From: Roseiarcus sp963776665
GTDB lineage: Bacteria; Pseudomonadota; Alphaproteobacteria; Rhizobiales; Beijerinckiaceae
NCBI GenBank assembly: GCA_963776665.1
Contig: CAVZNQ010000017.1
Coordinates: 232,579-296,578, forward strand
Direction: 5' to 3'
Length of the DNA stretch: 64,000 nucleotides
This document shows positions 25,788 to 33,995 of this stretch, piece after piece. A program made the translations under genes and the position numbers. Every line of letters begins with the position of its first letter. The stretch's first letter is position 1. A model generated the notes under the pieces. The model saw only the letters and a program-made list of their open reading frames with translations, was not told where the DNA came from and ran no database searches.

Positions 25788-26951
25788 TCACGCGGCAGGT
25801 CGCGTCCGGCTTTGCCCCTTGGGCGCAACGACAATCCGCCAAAGTGTAAGCGCCGCGATGGCGAGATGCACATATGCGTTCTGAACGAACAGCATTTGCG
25901 GACCAAAGTCCTTCATCAGGATCGAGGCGACCGCGGGAGCCGCGACCGCTGCGACGCAGTAGATGAACAAGAGCCCTACCGAAATGAAGACCAGGTCGTG
26001 CGGGGCGCCATGATCATTGGCGAGTGAAACAGCAAGCGTATAGAGAGAGTAGGTCGTCAGGCCGACAAGAAATCCCAGCACGATGAGCCACGCGCCCGGG
26101 GCCGCCGCACGGCTCAGGGCGACTTCGCAGGCCGCGCCCGCGATCATGACCGCGGCCATCACCAGCCGGCGGTCGACGCGGTCGGAGATCAAGGCAATGG
26201 GCAAAACGCCCAATGCCGACCCGAGTACGATCGAAGAGGTGAACAGGGGAACGCTGCCAGGAGTCATGCCGATTTCGACCGCGAATACCGGGCCGAGCGC
26301 GAACAGGGCGCCATTGGCGGCGCCCGCTGCGAGCGCCGCGAAGCACGAAATGGGCGCCATGCGCGCGAGCCAGAGTAGACGGGGACGCACGCTTCGCGGC
26401 TGGGCCGGCGGATCGACGCTGGTCATAGCCATCGGTACGATCGCGAGCGCCAGCAGCGCCCCAGCGACGGCGAAGGAGGAAAAGCCGTCCGGCCCGAGCG
26501 GCTTCAAGGCCAACTGTCCACTGGCGGAAGCCCCGAAATTGGCGATCTGGTAAAGGGCGTAGAGCGCGCCGCGATTGGCGTTGGTCGCCTTCGCGTTGAT
26601 CCAGGACTCGATGACGGCGTAGAGCCCGGCAAATACGAAGCCGATCAGCGCGCGGCAGGCGAGCCATGCCGAAGGGAAGACCATGACAGGCATGAGAATT
26701 ACCGAAGCAACTGCGAGCGCGACAAATGCGGCGTAGGCCCTGATATGGCCGCCGCGCCGAATGATCGCCGGCGCCGCGAGCGTTCCGGCCAGCATTCCGG
26801 CGAAATAGACCGAACCGAGCAGGCCGACTGTCAGCTCCGGAAAACCCTCGAAGCGGGCCCGGAGCGGCGTCGCGACGCCGACCAGGCTGTTGCCGCCGAT
26901 CAGGAGCAGGACGGAGAATAGGAGAGCGGCGATTGAGGGAAAGATGCTCAC
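25788..26951 (-). CDS. MFS transporter, YcaD-like
   Basis: The 387-residue product has about twelve hydrophobic helices in two halves joined by a short polar stretch (SVDPPAQPRSVRPRL, ~residues 180-195). The first half carries the MFS-A-type loop between helices 2 and 3 in reduced form (RRGGHIRAYAAF). FAGLYAVIESWINAKAT is characteristic of the YcaD/YfkF-like group. Start is GTG 26951. The substrate is unknown. It is convergent with fabI, separated by only 15 bp. Confidence 0.8.
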   Translation of the reverse strand: MSIFPSIAALLFSVLLLIGGNSLVGVATPLRARFEGFPELTVGLLGSVYFAGMLAGTLAAPAIIRRGGHIRAYAAFVALAVASVILMPVMVFPSAWLACRALIGFVFAGLYAVIESWINAKATNANRGALYALYQIANFGASASGQLALKPLGPDGFSSFAVAGALLALAIVPMAMTSVDPPAQPRSVRPRLLWLARMAPISCFAALAAGAANGALFALGPVFAVEIGMTPGSVPLFTSSIVLGSALGVLPIALISDRVDRRLVMAAVMIAGAACEVALSRAAAPGAWLIVLGFLVGLTTYSLYTLAVSLANDHGAPHDLVFISVGLLFIYCVAAVAAPAVASILMKDFGPQMLFVQNAYVHLAIAALTLWRIVVAPKGQSRTRPAA

Positions 26952-27147
26952 GTGGGCGAATTGGCGTTGGCGTTGACGTCAGTCGGGCATGCTCTCACAC
27001 GATCGGGCGGCGCGCGACGCCGTCTCGCAGCGAAGGCTCGATAAAATGCGGGTCTGCCTCGAAAATCGGCATATCGGCCGGAAGCTTCGGACTGTATATA
27101 GACCGCCTGGAGATCGGGAAGTCGGCGCCCCGCTTATTGAGGCAAGG

Positions 27148-28539
27148 ATGATAGCGAACCAACGTTGGACCCCGGAGACGTGGCGCATGAAGCCGATCGC
27201 GCAGTCGCCGGTATACCGGGACCGCGCGGCGCTCGCCGAAGCCGAGCGCCAGCTTTCCGGCTATCCGCCGCTGGTGTTCGCCGGCGAAGCGCGCAAGCTC
27301 AAGCAGGCGCTGGGCAAGGCGGCCGGCGGCGGCGCTTTCCTTCTGCAAGGCGGAGACTGCGCCGAGAGCTTCGGCGAGCATTCGGCTGACAATATCCGCG
27401 ATTTCTTCCGGGTGTTTCTGCAGATGGCGGTGGTCATGACGTTCGCCGCCGCCTCGCCGATCGTGAAAGTCGGACGCGTCGCCGGTCAGTTCGCCAAGCC
27501 GCGCTCCTCGGACTTCGAGACCATCGACGGCGTCACGCTGCCTGCCTATCGCGGCGATATCGTCAACGACATTGAATTCACGCCGCAAGCGCGCGAACCC
27601 GATCCGCGCCGGCAACTCGAAGCCTACCGCCAGTCGGCAGCGACGCTCAACCTTCTCAGGGCGTTCGCCACCGGCGGCTACGCCAACCTGGAGAACGTCC
27701 ATCGGTGGATGCTCGGGTTCGTCAACGACAGCCCGCAGTCCGAACGCTATCAGGAGGTCGCCGACCGCATCACCGCGACGCTGGGCTTCATGCGCGCGAT
27801 CGGCCTCGACGCGGAGGCGCATCCGGAACTGCGGGCGACGGATTTCTACACCTCGCACGAGGCGCTGCTGCTCGGCTACGAACAGGCGATGACGCGGCTC
27901 GATTCGACCTCCGGCGACTATTACGCGACTTCGGGCCACATGATCTGGATCGGCGACCGGACGCGCCAGCTCGGCGGCGCGCACGTCGAATATTGCCGCG
28001 GGCTCAAGAACCCGATTGGCCTCAAATGCGGCCCGTCTTTGAGTCCGGACGAGTTCCTGCGCCTGATCGAAGTGCTCGATCCTGACCGCGAACCCGGGCG
28101 GCTGACGGTGATCTGCCGTTTCGGCGCCGACAGGATCGACGCCGCGCTGCCGCCGCTCCTGCGCGCCGCAAAGCGCGAGGGGTTGACGCTGCTTTGGGCC
28201 TCGGACCCGATGCACGGCAACACGATCAAAACCTCGAGCGGCTTCAAGACGAGGCCGACCGAACGCATCGCTCAGGAAGTGCGCAACTTCTTCGCCATCT
28301 GCCGGGCAGAAGGCGTTTACGCCGGCGGCATCCATCTCGAGATGACCGGCAAGAACGTCACCGAGTGCACCGGGGGCGCGCGCGCGATTTCGGAGGCCGA
28401 TCTGCACGATCGGTATCACACCTACTGCGATCCGCGCCTGAACGCCGAACAGGCGATCGAAATGGCGTTCATGGTCGCAGATCTCCTCAAGGCGCAGCGG
28501 CTCGCCCAGCCCGAACGGCCGGTCCGGGCGGCGGAATGA
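27148..28539 (+). CDS. aroG: 3-deoxy-7-phosphoheptulonate synthase, class II
   Basis: A 463-residue plant/actinobacterial-type (AroA II) DAHP synthase that condenses phosphoenolpyruvate with erythrose-4-phosphate in the first shikimate step. Hallmarks include RWTPETWRMKPIAQSP, LLQGGDCAESF (with the metal cysteine), GRVAGQFAKPRS, GLKNPIGLKCGPS and SDPMHGNTIKTSSGFKTR. Length and order match the family. GAGG lies five bases before ATG 27148. Confidence 0.92.
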   Translation: MIANQRWTPETWRMKPIAQSPVYRDRAALAEAERQLSGYPPLVFAGEARKLKQALGKAAGGGAFLLQGGDCAESFGEHSADNIRDFFRVFLQMAVVMTFAAASPIVKVGRVAGQFAKPRSSDFETIDGVTLPAYRGDIVNDIEFTPQAREPDPRRQLEAYRQSAATLNLLRAFATGGYANLENVHRWMLGFVNDSPQSERYQEVADRITATLGFMRAIGLDAEAHPELRATDFYTSHEALLLGYEQAMTRLDSTSGDYYATSGHMIWIGDRTRQLGGAHVEYCRGLKNPIGLKCGPSLSPDEFLRLIEVLDPDREPGRLTVICRFGADRIDAALPPLLRAAKREGLTLLWASDPMHGNTIKTSSGFKTRPTERIAQEVRNFFAICRAEGVYAGGIHLEMTGKNVTECTGGARAISEADLHDRYHTYCDPRLNAEQAIEMAFMVADLLKAQRLAQPERPVRAAE

Positions 28540-28589
28540 CCGCCGGGCAGCGGCCTGCCCGCGCCGCCGACCAGCCTTAGGGGCCGGCG

Positions 28590-29696
28590 GTGCGACTATC
28601 CGGGTACGCCGTCGGCCGGGACAACAACTTCAACCTCATCCGCCTCATGGCGGCGCTTTCGGTCATCTTCAGCCACAGCGTCGCGGCGCTCGGGCTGCCG
28701 TCGTCGCGGGAATTCTTCTTCGATCATCTCGGCCTGTCGCTGGCCGAAATGGCGGTCGACGTTTTCTTCGTGACCAGCGGCTTTCTCGTCACCGGCAGCC
28801 TCGTCAACCGCGGCGACGTCATCGCCTACTTATGGGCGCGAGCGCTGCGCATCTATCCGGCGATGTGGGCGATGCTCGTCATCACCGTCCTCGCTCTCGC
28901 CCCGGCGCTGACCACCCTCCCGCTTGCCGACTATTTCGCCTCGCCAAAAATGCATGAATATTTTGTGAAATGCGCGACGCTGATCGGCGGCGTCCGCTAT
29001 TCGCTGCCCGGCGTGTTCGAGACCAATCCGCTTCATGGCGAGTTCAACGGCTCGCTGTGGACGCTGCCGATCGAGATGCGGCTCTACTGCTATCTCGCCG
29101 CCGGATGGCTCGTGCTCGCCGCCGCCCCGGCCATTCGCCTGAAGGCGATGAGCCTTGCTTTGCCGATAGCCGCCGCCGCATTCCTGTTCGTCATCCTGCG
29201 CGGGCGCCTGCTTGGGACTCCTTTCAATGTGGCCGACACGCGGGTCTTCATGTTCCTCTATGGCTCGACGCTCTATCTCTGGCGGGACCGGGTTCCGGTC
29301 AGTCCCGCAATCCTCGCCGGCGCGCTCGCTCTCCTCCTCGCGACCTCCTTCGACAAGGCGGCGTTCTTCGCCGCTTATGTCTTTTGCCTGGGCCCGCTGG
29401 TCCTCCATCTGGCCTACCTGCCGAAGGGACGCGTCCGCGCCTTCAACGACTGGGGGGACTGTTCCTATGGCGTCTACATCTACGCGTTCCCGATCCAGCA
29501 GACGCTGGCCTTCCTCTTCCCCGGCATGCCGCTCACCCTGATGATCGTCGGCTCCGGCGCGATCACTCTCGGCGTCGCGTCGCTGTCCTGGACCCTGATC
29601 GAAAGGCGGGCGCTGGCGCTCAAGGGCGGCCTCGCCGCGGCGACGTCGCGGGCCTTCAATCTCGGCTGGGCCAAGATCGCCGGCGTCGTGCGCTGA
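28590..29696 (+). CDS. Acyltransferase family 3 membrane protein
   Basis: A 368-residue integral membrane acyltransferase. It begins NFNLIRLMAALSVIFSHSVA with the conserved Arg and His of the family, then VDVFFVTSGFLVTGS and RALRIYPAMWAML, followed by further helices to about residue 345. Such enzymes acetylate or succinylate cell-surface sugars, lipids or secreted glycans. It starts at GTG 28590 with an AGGGG site, 50 bp after the DAHP synthase. No polysaccharide genes are adjacent. Confidence 0.85.
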   Translation: MRLSGYAVGRDNNFNLIRLMAALSVIFSHSVAALGLPSSREFFFDHLGLSLAEMAVDVFFVTSGFLVTGSLVNRGDVIAYLWARALRIYPAMWAMLVITVLALAPALTTLPLADYFASPKMHEYFVKCATLIGGVRYSLPGVFETNPLHGEFNGSLWTLPIEMRLYCYLAAGWLVLAAAPAIRLKAMSLALPIAAAAFLFVILRGRLLGTPFNVADTRVFMFLYGSTLYLWRDRVPVSPAILAGALALLLATSFDKAAFFAAYVFCLGPLVLHLAYLPKGRVRAFNDWGDCSYGVYIYAFPIQQTLAFLFPGMPLTLMIVGSGAITLGVASLSWTLIERRALALKGGLAAATSRAFNLGWAKIAGVVR

Positions 29697-29760
29697 CCGG
29701 CGGCGCCAAAAGCCAAGCCGATTCCAAATCGAGCAAAATCCAGCCAAGCCAGCCCGATAT

Positions 29761-29869
29761 CCAGCCAAATTTTTCCAAGGAAAACCCCTTGATTTCCTTG
29801 GATCCCTTGTCCGAATCGAGCCTTTTCAATGGGTTATACTGACCCCCTGGCCGAAAAATCTTTTCTTGT
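29761..29869 (-). repeat. Dispersed repeat element, copy B
   Basis: Reverse-complement partner of the 21.4-kb element. Here the hairpin at 29775-29801 is perfect: CCAAGGAAA and TTTCCTTGG with a nine-base loop. As in copy A, the element points toward the 3' end of the neighbouring gene (the acyltransferase) and continues into 'GGCTTGGCT'-rich sequence up to about 29701. Just upstream both copies share a short reading frame ending in R-K-x-F-x-x-R-G-S-x and TAA, aligned codon for codon. Confidence 0.75.
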
Positions 29870-30166
29870 CCCAATCTCCCCTGTGGTGTGCGAGCCGGCG
29901 CGTGGAAAATGGCCTCCGCGTTCGGCGGAAGGATCGTCAGCCTCAGAAACCATGAAGGACGATCCTATCCTACTTTTCGATTCTCCGAAAGGAATTATCG
30001 AAAAATCTTTTCCTTGGCGCCGGAGCAGTCGGCGTCGCCGCTCTGCCCTGGACCCCGACGGCAGGAGGAACGTACATGCGAAGCACGTATAGCTCTCTAC
30101 AGCCCTTTTATTTGATTTATTCATTACACCTTGTCACCACAACTGTGCTACTGAAGATAGCCGGCA
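29870..30166. other. Gene-free, AT-rich stretch before the ATP-grasp cassette
   Basis: No convincing gene is seen. The stretch contains repeated AAAAATCTTTTC motifs (around 29855 and 30002) and a strongly AT-rich part (30105-30160) just before the first cassette gene, where a promoter would be expected. Base composition changes here from the GC-rich neighbours, marking the left edge of what looks like acquired DNA. Confidence 0.5.
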
Positions 30167-31186
30167 ATGCAGGCAAGACCTATAATACCCGGCGTCAACG
30201 AGGCGTCTGGCAATCCCCTCCGAGAGTCCGGTCACCCCTTAGCATCGCCGGCGCGACAACACTCCAGGTTGCTGTTCACCGCCGCTAATTTCCTCAATAA
30301 TAACTGGGGCTCGCCAGTATTGTTTTTTGAGTACGATCCAGCGAGCAATACGATCGCACAGACGGCGACACCCCCTAACAACGCGACGTATCCTCCTATA
30401 CTCAACGATGCGGGAATTTACTGGAGCAGGATGATGCTGTTGCCAACCGGCGAGGTGTTGTTCAGCGCCAGCTCAAGCAACGTACAGGTTTACCAGCCAG
30501 CCGGCGGACCTCAGGACGCGTGGCGACCGACGATCTCCTCGGTCACGCCTCATGGCGTCGTGTTCACCGAATATTTCCTGGTCCAGGGAACCCAACTCAA
30601 TGGTCTTTCACAGGCCAATGTCTATGGCGACGATTGCTATCCCGCCACGAACTATCCACTTGTGCAACTCACCAACACGGTGACGCACGAAGTGCTCTAT
30701 CGTCGTACCTATGAGTTCAGCACTATGGGCGTGGCCACCGGGTCACAGACGCAGTCGTGTCGCTTCGCGCCTGGCAACCTGGCGACCGGGACATACGATC
30801 TTCGCGTCATAGCGAACGGCATCGCTTCGCACGCGTTCAGCTTCGCCTACGCAAGACCGACGAAGCCTCGGTTCCTGGATGTGCCGCTCAAGCTGGAGTT
30901 CGAATATTTCGGCAAACTCGTCGCCGAGGGGGATCCCTTCAACTGGATACAGCAAGTCATTGATCCGGAGATCAACGTGCTGCAGCAGACACTCAAGAGT
31001 TTGGAGAACAGCGTCGAACGTCTCAATTCGATCATTCACACATCGGAGCTGCCAGCCGTTGGCAAAGGGACCGCGAAGCAGGCGGGAGCCAACCAGATGC
31101 TCAAAGAAAGGGGCGAGCACGACGACGATAAAGAAAAGGCCAAGCCACACAGTAGATCGAAACGGTCCAACAAGAAGACGGAATGA
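30167..31186 (+). CDS. Truncated galactose-oxidase-like beta protein with coiled coil and charged tail
   Basis: A 339-residue product. Residues ~45-118 look like the last blade of a kelch propeller (VLFFEYDPASNTIAQTATP, MMLLPTGEVLFSASSSNVQV). Residues 119-226 match the all-beta 'early-set' domain that closes galactose-oxidase-like proteins (VQGTQLNGLSQANVYGDD, TNYPLVQLTN, RTYEFSTMGVATGS). The rest of the propeller and any signal peptide are missing, so it is a remnant or a reshaped protein. Residues ~262-291 predict a coiled coil, and 296-339 form a Lys/Asp/Glu/Ser-rich tail (GEHDDDKEKAKPHSRSKR). Its stop overlaps the next start (ATGA). With an ATP-grasp ligase downstream, the tail is a possible modification site; that is inference. 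Confidence 0.6.
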   Translation: MQARPIIPGVNEASGNPLRESGHPLASPARQHSRLLFTAANFLNNNWGSPVLFFEYDPASNTIAQTATPPNNATYPPILNDAGIYWSRMMLLPTGEVLFSASSSNVQVYQPAGGPQDAWRPTISSVTPHGVVFTEYFLVQGTQLNGLSQANVYGDDCYPATNYPLVQLTNTVTHEVLYRRTYEFSTMGVATGSQTQSCRFAPGNLATGTYDLRVIANGIASHAFSFAYARPTKPRFLDVPLKLEFEYFGKLVAEGDPFNWIQQVIDPEINVLQQTLKSLENSVERLNSIIHTSELPAVGKGTAKQAGANQMLKERGEHDDDKEKAKPHSRSKRSNKKTE

Positions 31187-31899
31187 TCCTGATTCTGGCC
31201 AGCATCGTCGATGCGGCGGCCGCAGCATTCGCCGAGGAATTCGCGGTCGCGGCCAACGTCTCTCTGATGACGTGTCGGGATCTCGCAGCGAGCAGAATCG
31301 CGCTGCGCCATCCGAATTTCGCGGCCTCGACGCTTACGATCGGCGGCCGGGAGATTTCCGTCCGCGAGATCAGCGGAATCATCAACCTGCTTCCAGCCGT
31401 GTTTCCCGAGGAGTTGGTCTTCTATCCGCCGTGGGAGCAGGAATATCAGGCGGCGGAATTCCATGCGCTGCTGACCTTCTTACTTTCCAATATTGACCGG
31501 CCGGTCATCAACCGGCCGGCGGCCGGCAGCCTGGCCGGACCAATCGTGAACCCCGTCGCCTGGTATCATTTGGCGTGGCGGGCGGGCATTCGAGTATCCT
31601 CGATCAGCATCGACACCACTGATTTCATAAATCCCTTTGCGGCGTCCCTCGTCTCGGCCACCGCTTTCGAGGTAAGCTGTCTCGGCGGCAGCATTCTCTC
31701 GCCGTCGGAGACCGCCGCCGATCACGACACACTGGCGTTGTCGCGCCTCGCCAACGTTGAGTATCTCAGAGCCGTCTACGAAAAGGCCGCAAACGGAAAC
31801 CCCGAACTCGTCATGATCCGCACAGTACCGGACCTCAGCAGCGACGCGACTCGCCGGGCGTTGATAGATTTCTTCGCGAGACAACCAGAACGCGCATGA
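31183..31899 (+). CDS. ATP-grasp partner protein (pre-ATP-grasp-like, no catalytic domain)
   Basis: The 238-residue protein is not a known named family. Its first ~112 residues parallel the N-terminal half of the ATP-grasp protein encoded next: both start MIL(I/L) with a Rossmann-like strand, and both carry INRP at exactly residues 109-112. After that it lacks the ATP-binding lysine and the metal-binding D/E/N set. Other visible segments are FPEELVFYPPWEQEYQAAEF and PVAWYHLAWRAGI. It overlaps both neighbours by 4 bp, so the three proteins are probably made in equal amounts and act as a complex. It may position the substrate for the ligase. Confidence 0.6.
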   Translation: MILILASIVDAAAAAFAEEFAVAANVSLMTCRDLAASRIALRHPNFAASTLTIGGREISVREISGIINLLPAVFPEELVFYPPWEQEYQAAEFHALLTFLLSNIDRPVINRPAAGSLAGPIVNPVAWYHLAWRAGIRVSSISIDTTDFINPFAASLVSATAFEVSCLGGSILSPSETAADHDTLALSRLANVEYLRAVYEKAANGNPELVMIRTVPDLSSDATRRALIDFFARQPERA

Positions 31900-32798
31900 T
31901 TTTGCTCTGGGGTTTGCTTGAGGATGAGACGTTCGCGTCTGTGACTGATTGGCTGACACGCTGGCATGCCGATTTCGCGTTCATCAATCACGCAGCGATC
32001 GCCCGAACGGCCATCCGGTTCCGTTCCCATCCTCAGCCCTCCTACGAGCTGACAAGCGAAGGAAGTTCATATGCGTTCGACGACGTGACCGCCGCCTACC
32101 TGCGACCCTACGACTATCGCGATTATGATGAATGCGACGAGCAGCGGCCACGGCTTTCGCGTGCGAGCTTGGTGCATCAATTCATGAACATCTGGAGCGA
32201 ATACACCAACGCGTTAATCATCAACCGGCCTTCGGCGGAAGCGACAAACCATTCGAAGCTCGCTCAGGCGATCAGCATCCGCGCAAGCGGCTTCCTTGTG
32301 CCAGATTCGCTGGTAACCAACGATAAAGCGACGATTCGCGATTTTCTGGCTCATCATGGGAGCGTCATATACAAATCGATGAGCAGCGTGCGCAGCATCG
32401 TGAAAGAACTCGATCCTGCGATGCTGAAAGTGGTCGGAAATCTTGGGCCGGTTTTCTTGCAGCAACGTATCGTCGGCGACAATATCCGCGTGCATGTCAT
32501 TGAGGAGAAGACCGTCGCGTGCCGCGTTCAGTCGCAGGCTATAGACTACAGATATGCCGCCTCTCGCATCGCCCCGTTCGACCTCCCCGACGAAATCGCA
32601 GCTCGGTGCGTTCAGCTCACAAAGCAATTCGGCTTGGTATTGTCGGGAATCGATCTGATTGTGACACCCCGCGGCGAATACCATTGTCTTGAGGTCAATC
32701 CCAATCCGGCCTTTTCTTATTTCGACTTATCGGGCGAACAGACCATTGCGCGTCACGTCGCGGAGATGCTGATGCGTCAGCAAGTTCTTCCGCACTGA
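31896..32798 (+). CDS. ATP-grasp ligase, RimK/graspetide-maturase-like
   Basis: A 300-residue ATP-grasp enzyme. The pre-ATP-grasp region (1-110) ends in INRPSAEATNHSKLAQA. The nucleotide site includes Lys160 (VIYKSMSS) and FLQQRIVGDNIRVHVI (188-202), and metal ligands are Asp253 (GIDLIVTPRG), Glu266 and Asn268 (CLEVNPNPAF). The layout is closest to RimK and to microviridin/graspetide maturases of the MvdD kind, which join carboxyl groups to amines or hydroxyls of peptides at the cost of ATP. No classical short precursor peptide with a TxEE-like core is visible nearby. The upstream 339-residue protein, with its Lys/Asp/Glu-rich tail, is the obvious candidate substrate. Confidence 0.75.
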   Translation: MILLWGLLEDETFASVTDWLTRWHADFAFINHAAIARTAIRFRSHPQPSYELTSEGSSYAFDDVTAAYLRPYDYRDYDECDEQRPRLSRASLVHQFMNIWSEYTNALIINRPSAEATNHSKLAQAISIRASGFLVPDSLVTNDKATIRDFLAHHGSVIYKSMSSVRSIVKELDPAMLKVVGNLGPVFLQQRIVGDNIRVHVIEEKTVACRVQSQAIDYRYAASRIAPFDLPDEIAARCVQLTKQFGLVLSGIDLIVTPRGEYHCLEVNPNPAFSYFDLSGEQTIARHVAEMLMRQQVLPH

Positions 32799-32873
32799 CA
32801 AAGCATTCCGGGGGCAATTCGCACAGGGGCGCCGCGCCCCCTTGCCTATCAGCGCCCTCTCCGTTTGCTCCCG

Positions 32874-32980
32874 TCCCGCGCCCCGCGCTAAGCATCCGCC
32901 CATGTCCTCTCCTGCGAACCGCCTCGTCATCGCGCTGGCGCAGATACCCGCGATCGTCGGCGACATCGCGGCTAACCGCG
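32874..32980 (+). repeat. Direct repeat, left copy: duplicated nadE promoter and 5' end
   Basis: As read, these 107 bp are identical to 33889-33995 and include the nadE leader, ATG and first 26 codons. Similarity extends a little further left (to 32862, two mismatches) and fades on the right within about 20 bp. The copies are offset by 1,015 bp. Confidence 0.9.
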
Positions 32981-33066
32981 GCCGCCTGTCGCCAAGCGCG
33001 CTCCGGTCGAGTAAGGCGCCATTGGCGCTTGGTGGAACGATCCGGTCACGGGGCACGATTCGGTGA
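32902..33066 (+). pseudogene. Truncated nadE 5' fragment
   Basis: The frame starts as authentic NadE (MSSPANRLVIALAQIPAIVG) for about 27 residues, then diverges and stops after 54 codons at 33066. That stop overlaps the GTG start of the membrane-protein gene (GTGA at 33063-33066). The fragment cannot be a NAD synthetase but keeps the original leader and start codon, so it could act as a translated leader for the next gene. Confidence 0.75.
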
Positions 33067-33767
33067 AGTCACAATCTAAGATCCGGACCGTGTCGCGCCG
33101 GCAGGGGAACCAAGCTGGCTCGGCCGCCCACGTAGAGCCTCGCTGGCCGCTGGTGCTCGCGATCTTCACGGTCCTGTTGCTGTTTTCGCTGATGCCGGAG
33201 CGCTCGAGGCTGTTACCAAGCTGGTCTGGTCCCGCCATCGGCTTCGCGCTCATTGTGCTGATGATTGGCGTGCGGCTCGCCGGCGATCGCGCGCGTTGGC
33301 TGCGCGTCGAGCGCGCGGCGATGCTCGTGGTGGCGACAGCATTGCTCGCCATGACTCTCTTGGTCGTAGCCTTCCTGGTCATGGAAATCATGTACGAGCC
33401 GACGAAGTACGCCGGCGAGCAACTGCTCACCGCGGGAGTAGAAGCCTGGGTCACCAACGTGCTGGCGTTCTCCATCGTTTACTGGGACGTTGATCGCGGC
33501 GGTCCCGAAAATCGGGCCAACCAACCCGCCACGCTGCCAGACTGGCTGTTCCCGCAAGCGGGAGTTCCGAATGAGGTCGCACCTGACTGGCGACCGACCT
33601 ATGTCGACTATTTGTTTCTCGCCTTCTCAACCGCGACAGCGTTCAGCACAACCGACGTCGCGCCGCTTACGGCTCGAGCCAAATTGCTGATGATGCTCGA
33701 GAGCTGCATTTCGCTCGCAACGCTCGCCATCGTCGCCTCGCGCGCGATTAACACCCTCGGCAGCTGA
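33063..33767 (+). CDS. Small membrane protein with a degenerate ion-channel-like pore region
   Basis: The 234-residue product has hydrophobic segments near residues 29-44, 54-72, 85-107 and 130-145, then YVDYLFLAFSTATAFSTTD followed by a final helix (LLMMLESCISLATLAIVASR). The last part has the pore-loop/helix layout of two-TM potassium channels and DUF1345-like proteins, but the selectivity filter TxGYGD is replaced by AFSTTD. Start GTG 33063 overlaps the stop of the truncated nadE leader. The gene lies between two copies of the nadE 5' region and so appears inserted. Function unknown. Confidence 0.65.
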   Translation: MKSQSKIRTVSRRQGNQAGSAAHVEPRWPLVLAIFTVLLLFSLMPERSRLLPSWSGPAIGFALIVLMIGVRLAGDRARWLRVERAAMLVVATALLAMTLLVVAFLVMEIMYEPTKYAGEQLLTAGVEAWVTNVLAFSIVYWDVDRGGPENRANQPATLPDWLFPQAGVPNEVAPDWRPTYVDYLFLAFSTATAFSTTDVAPLTARAKLLMMLESCISLATLAIVASRAINTLGS

Positions 33768-33888
33768 GGGTCATAATGCACAGCCGCTAGTCCGACGGCT
33801 GCGCCGAAAACCGTCACCCCCGCCCCTTGGCTTTTTGAGCGGCGCTCGACCGCCAGACAGCAAATTGGTCGCCGTTCGTTTGCTACCC

Positions 33889-33995
33889 TCCCGCGCCCCG
33901 CGCTAAGCATCCGCCCATGTCCTCTCCTGCGAACCGCCTCGTCATCGCGCTGGCGCAGATACCCGCGATCGTCGGCGACATCGCGGCTAACCGCG
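33889..33995 (+). repeat. Direct repeat, right copy: intact nadE promoter and 5' end
   Basis: Identical over 107 bp to 32874-32980. Here the frame continues into a full NAD synthetase, so this is the functional copy. Confidence 0.9.

Noticed and set aside
32826..32840. GGGGCGC/GCGCCCC as terminator of the ATP-grasp cassette
   Set aside because: The loop would be a single base and no T-run follows; too weak to call.
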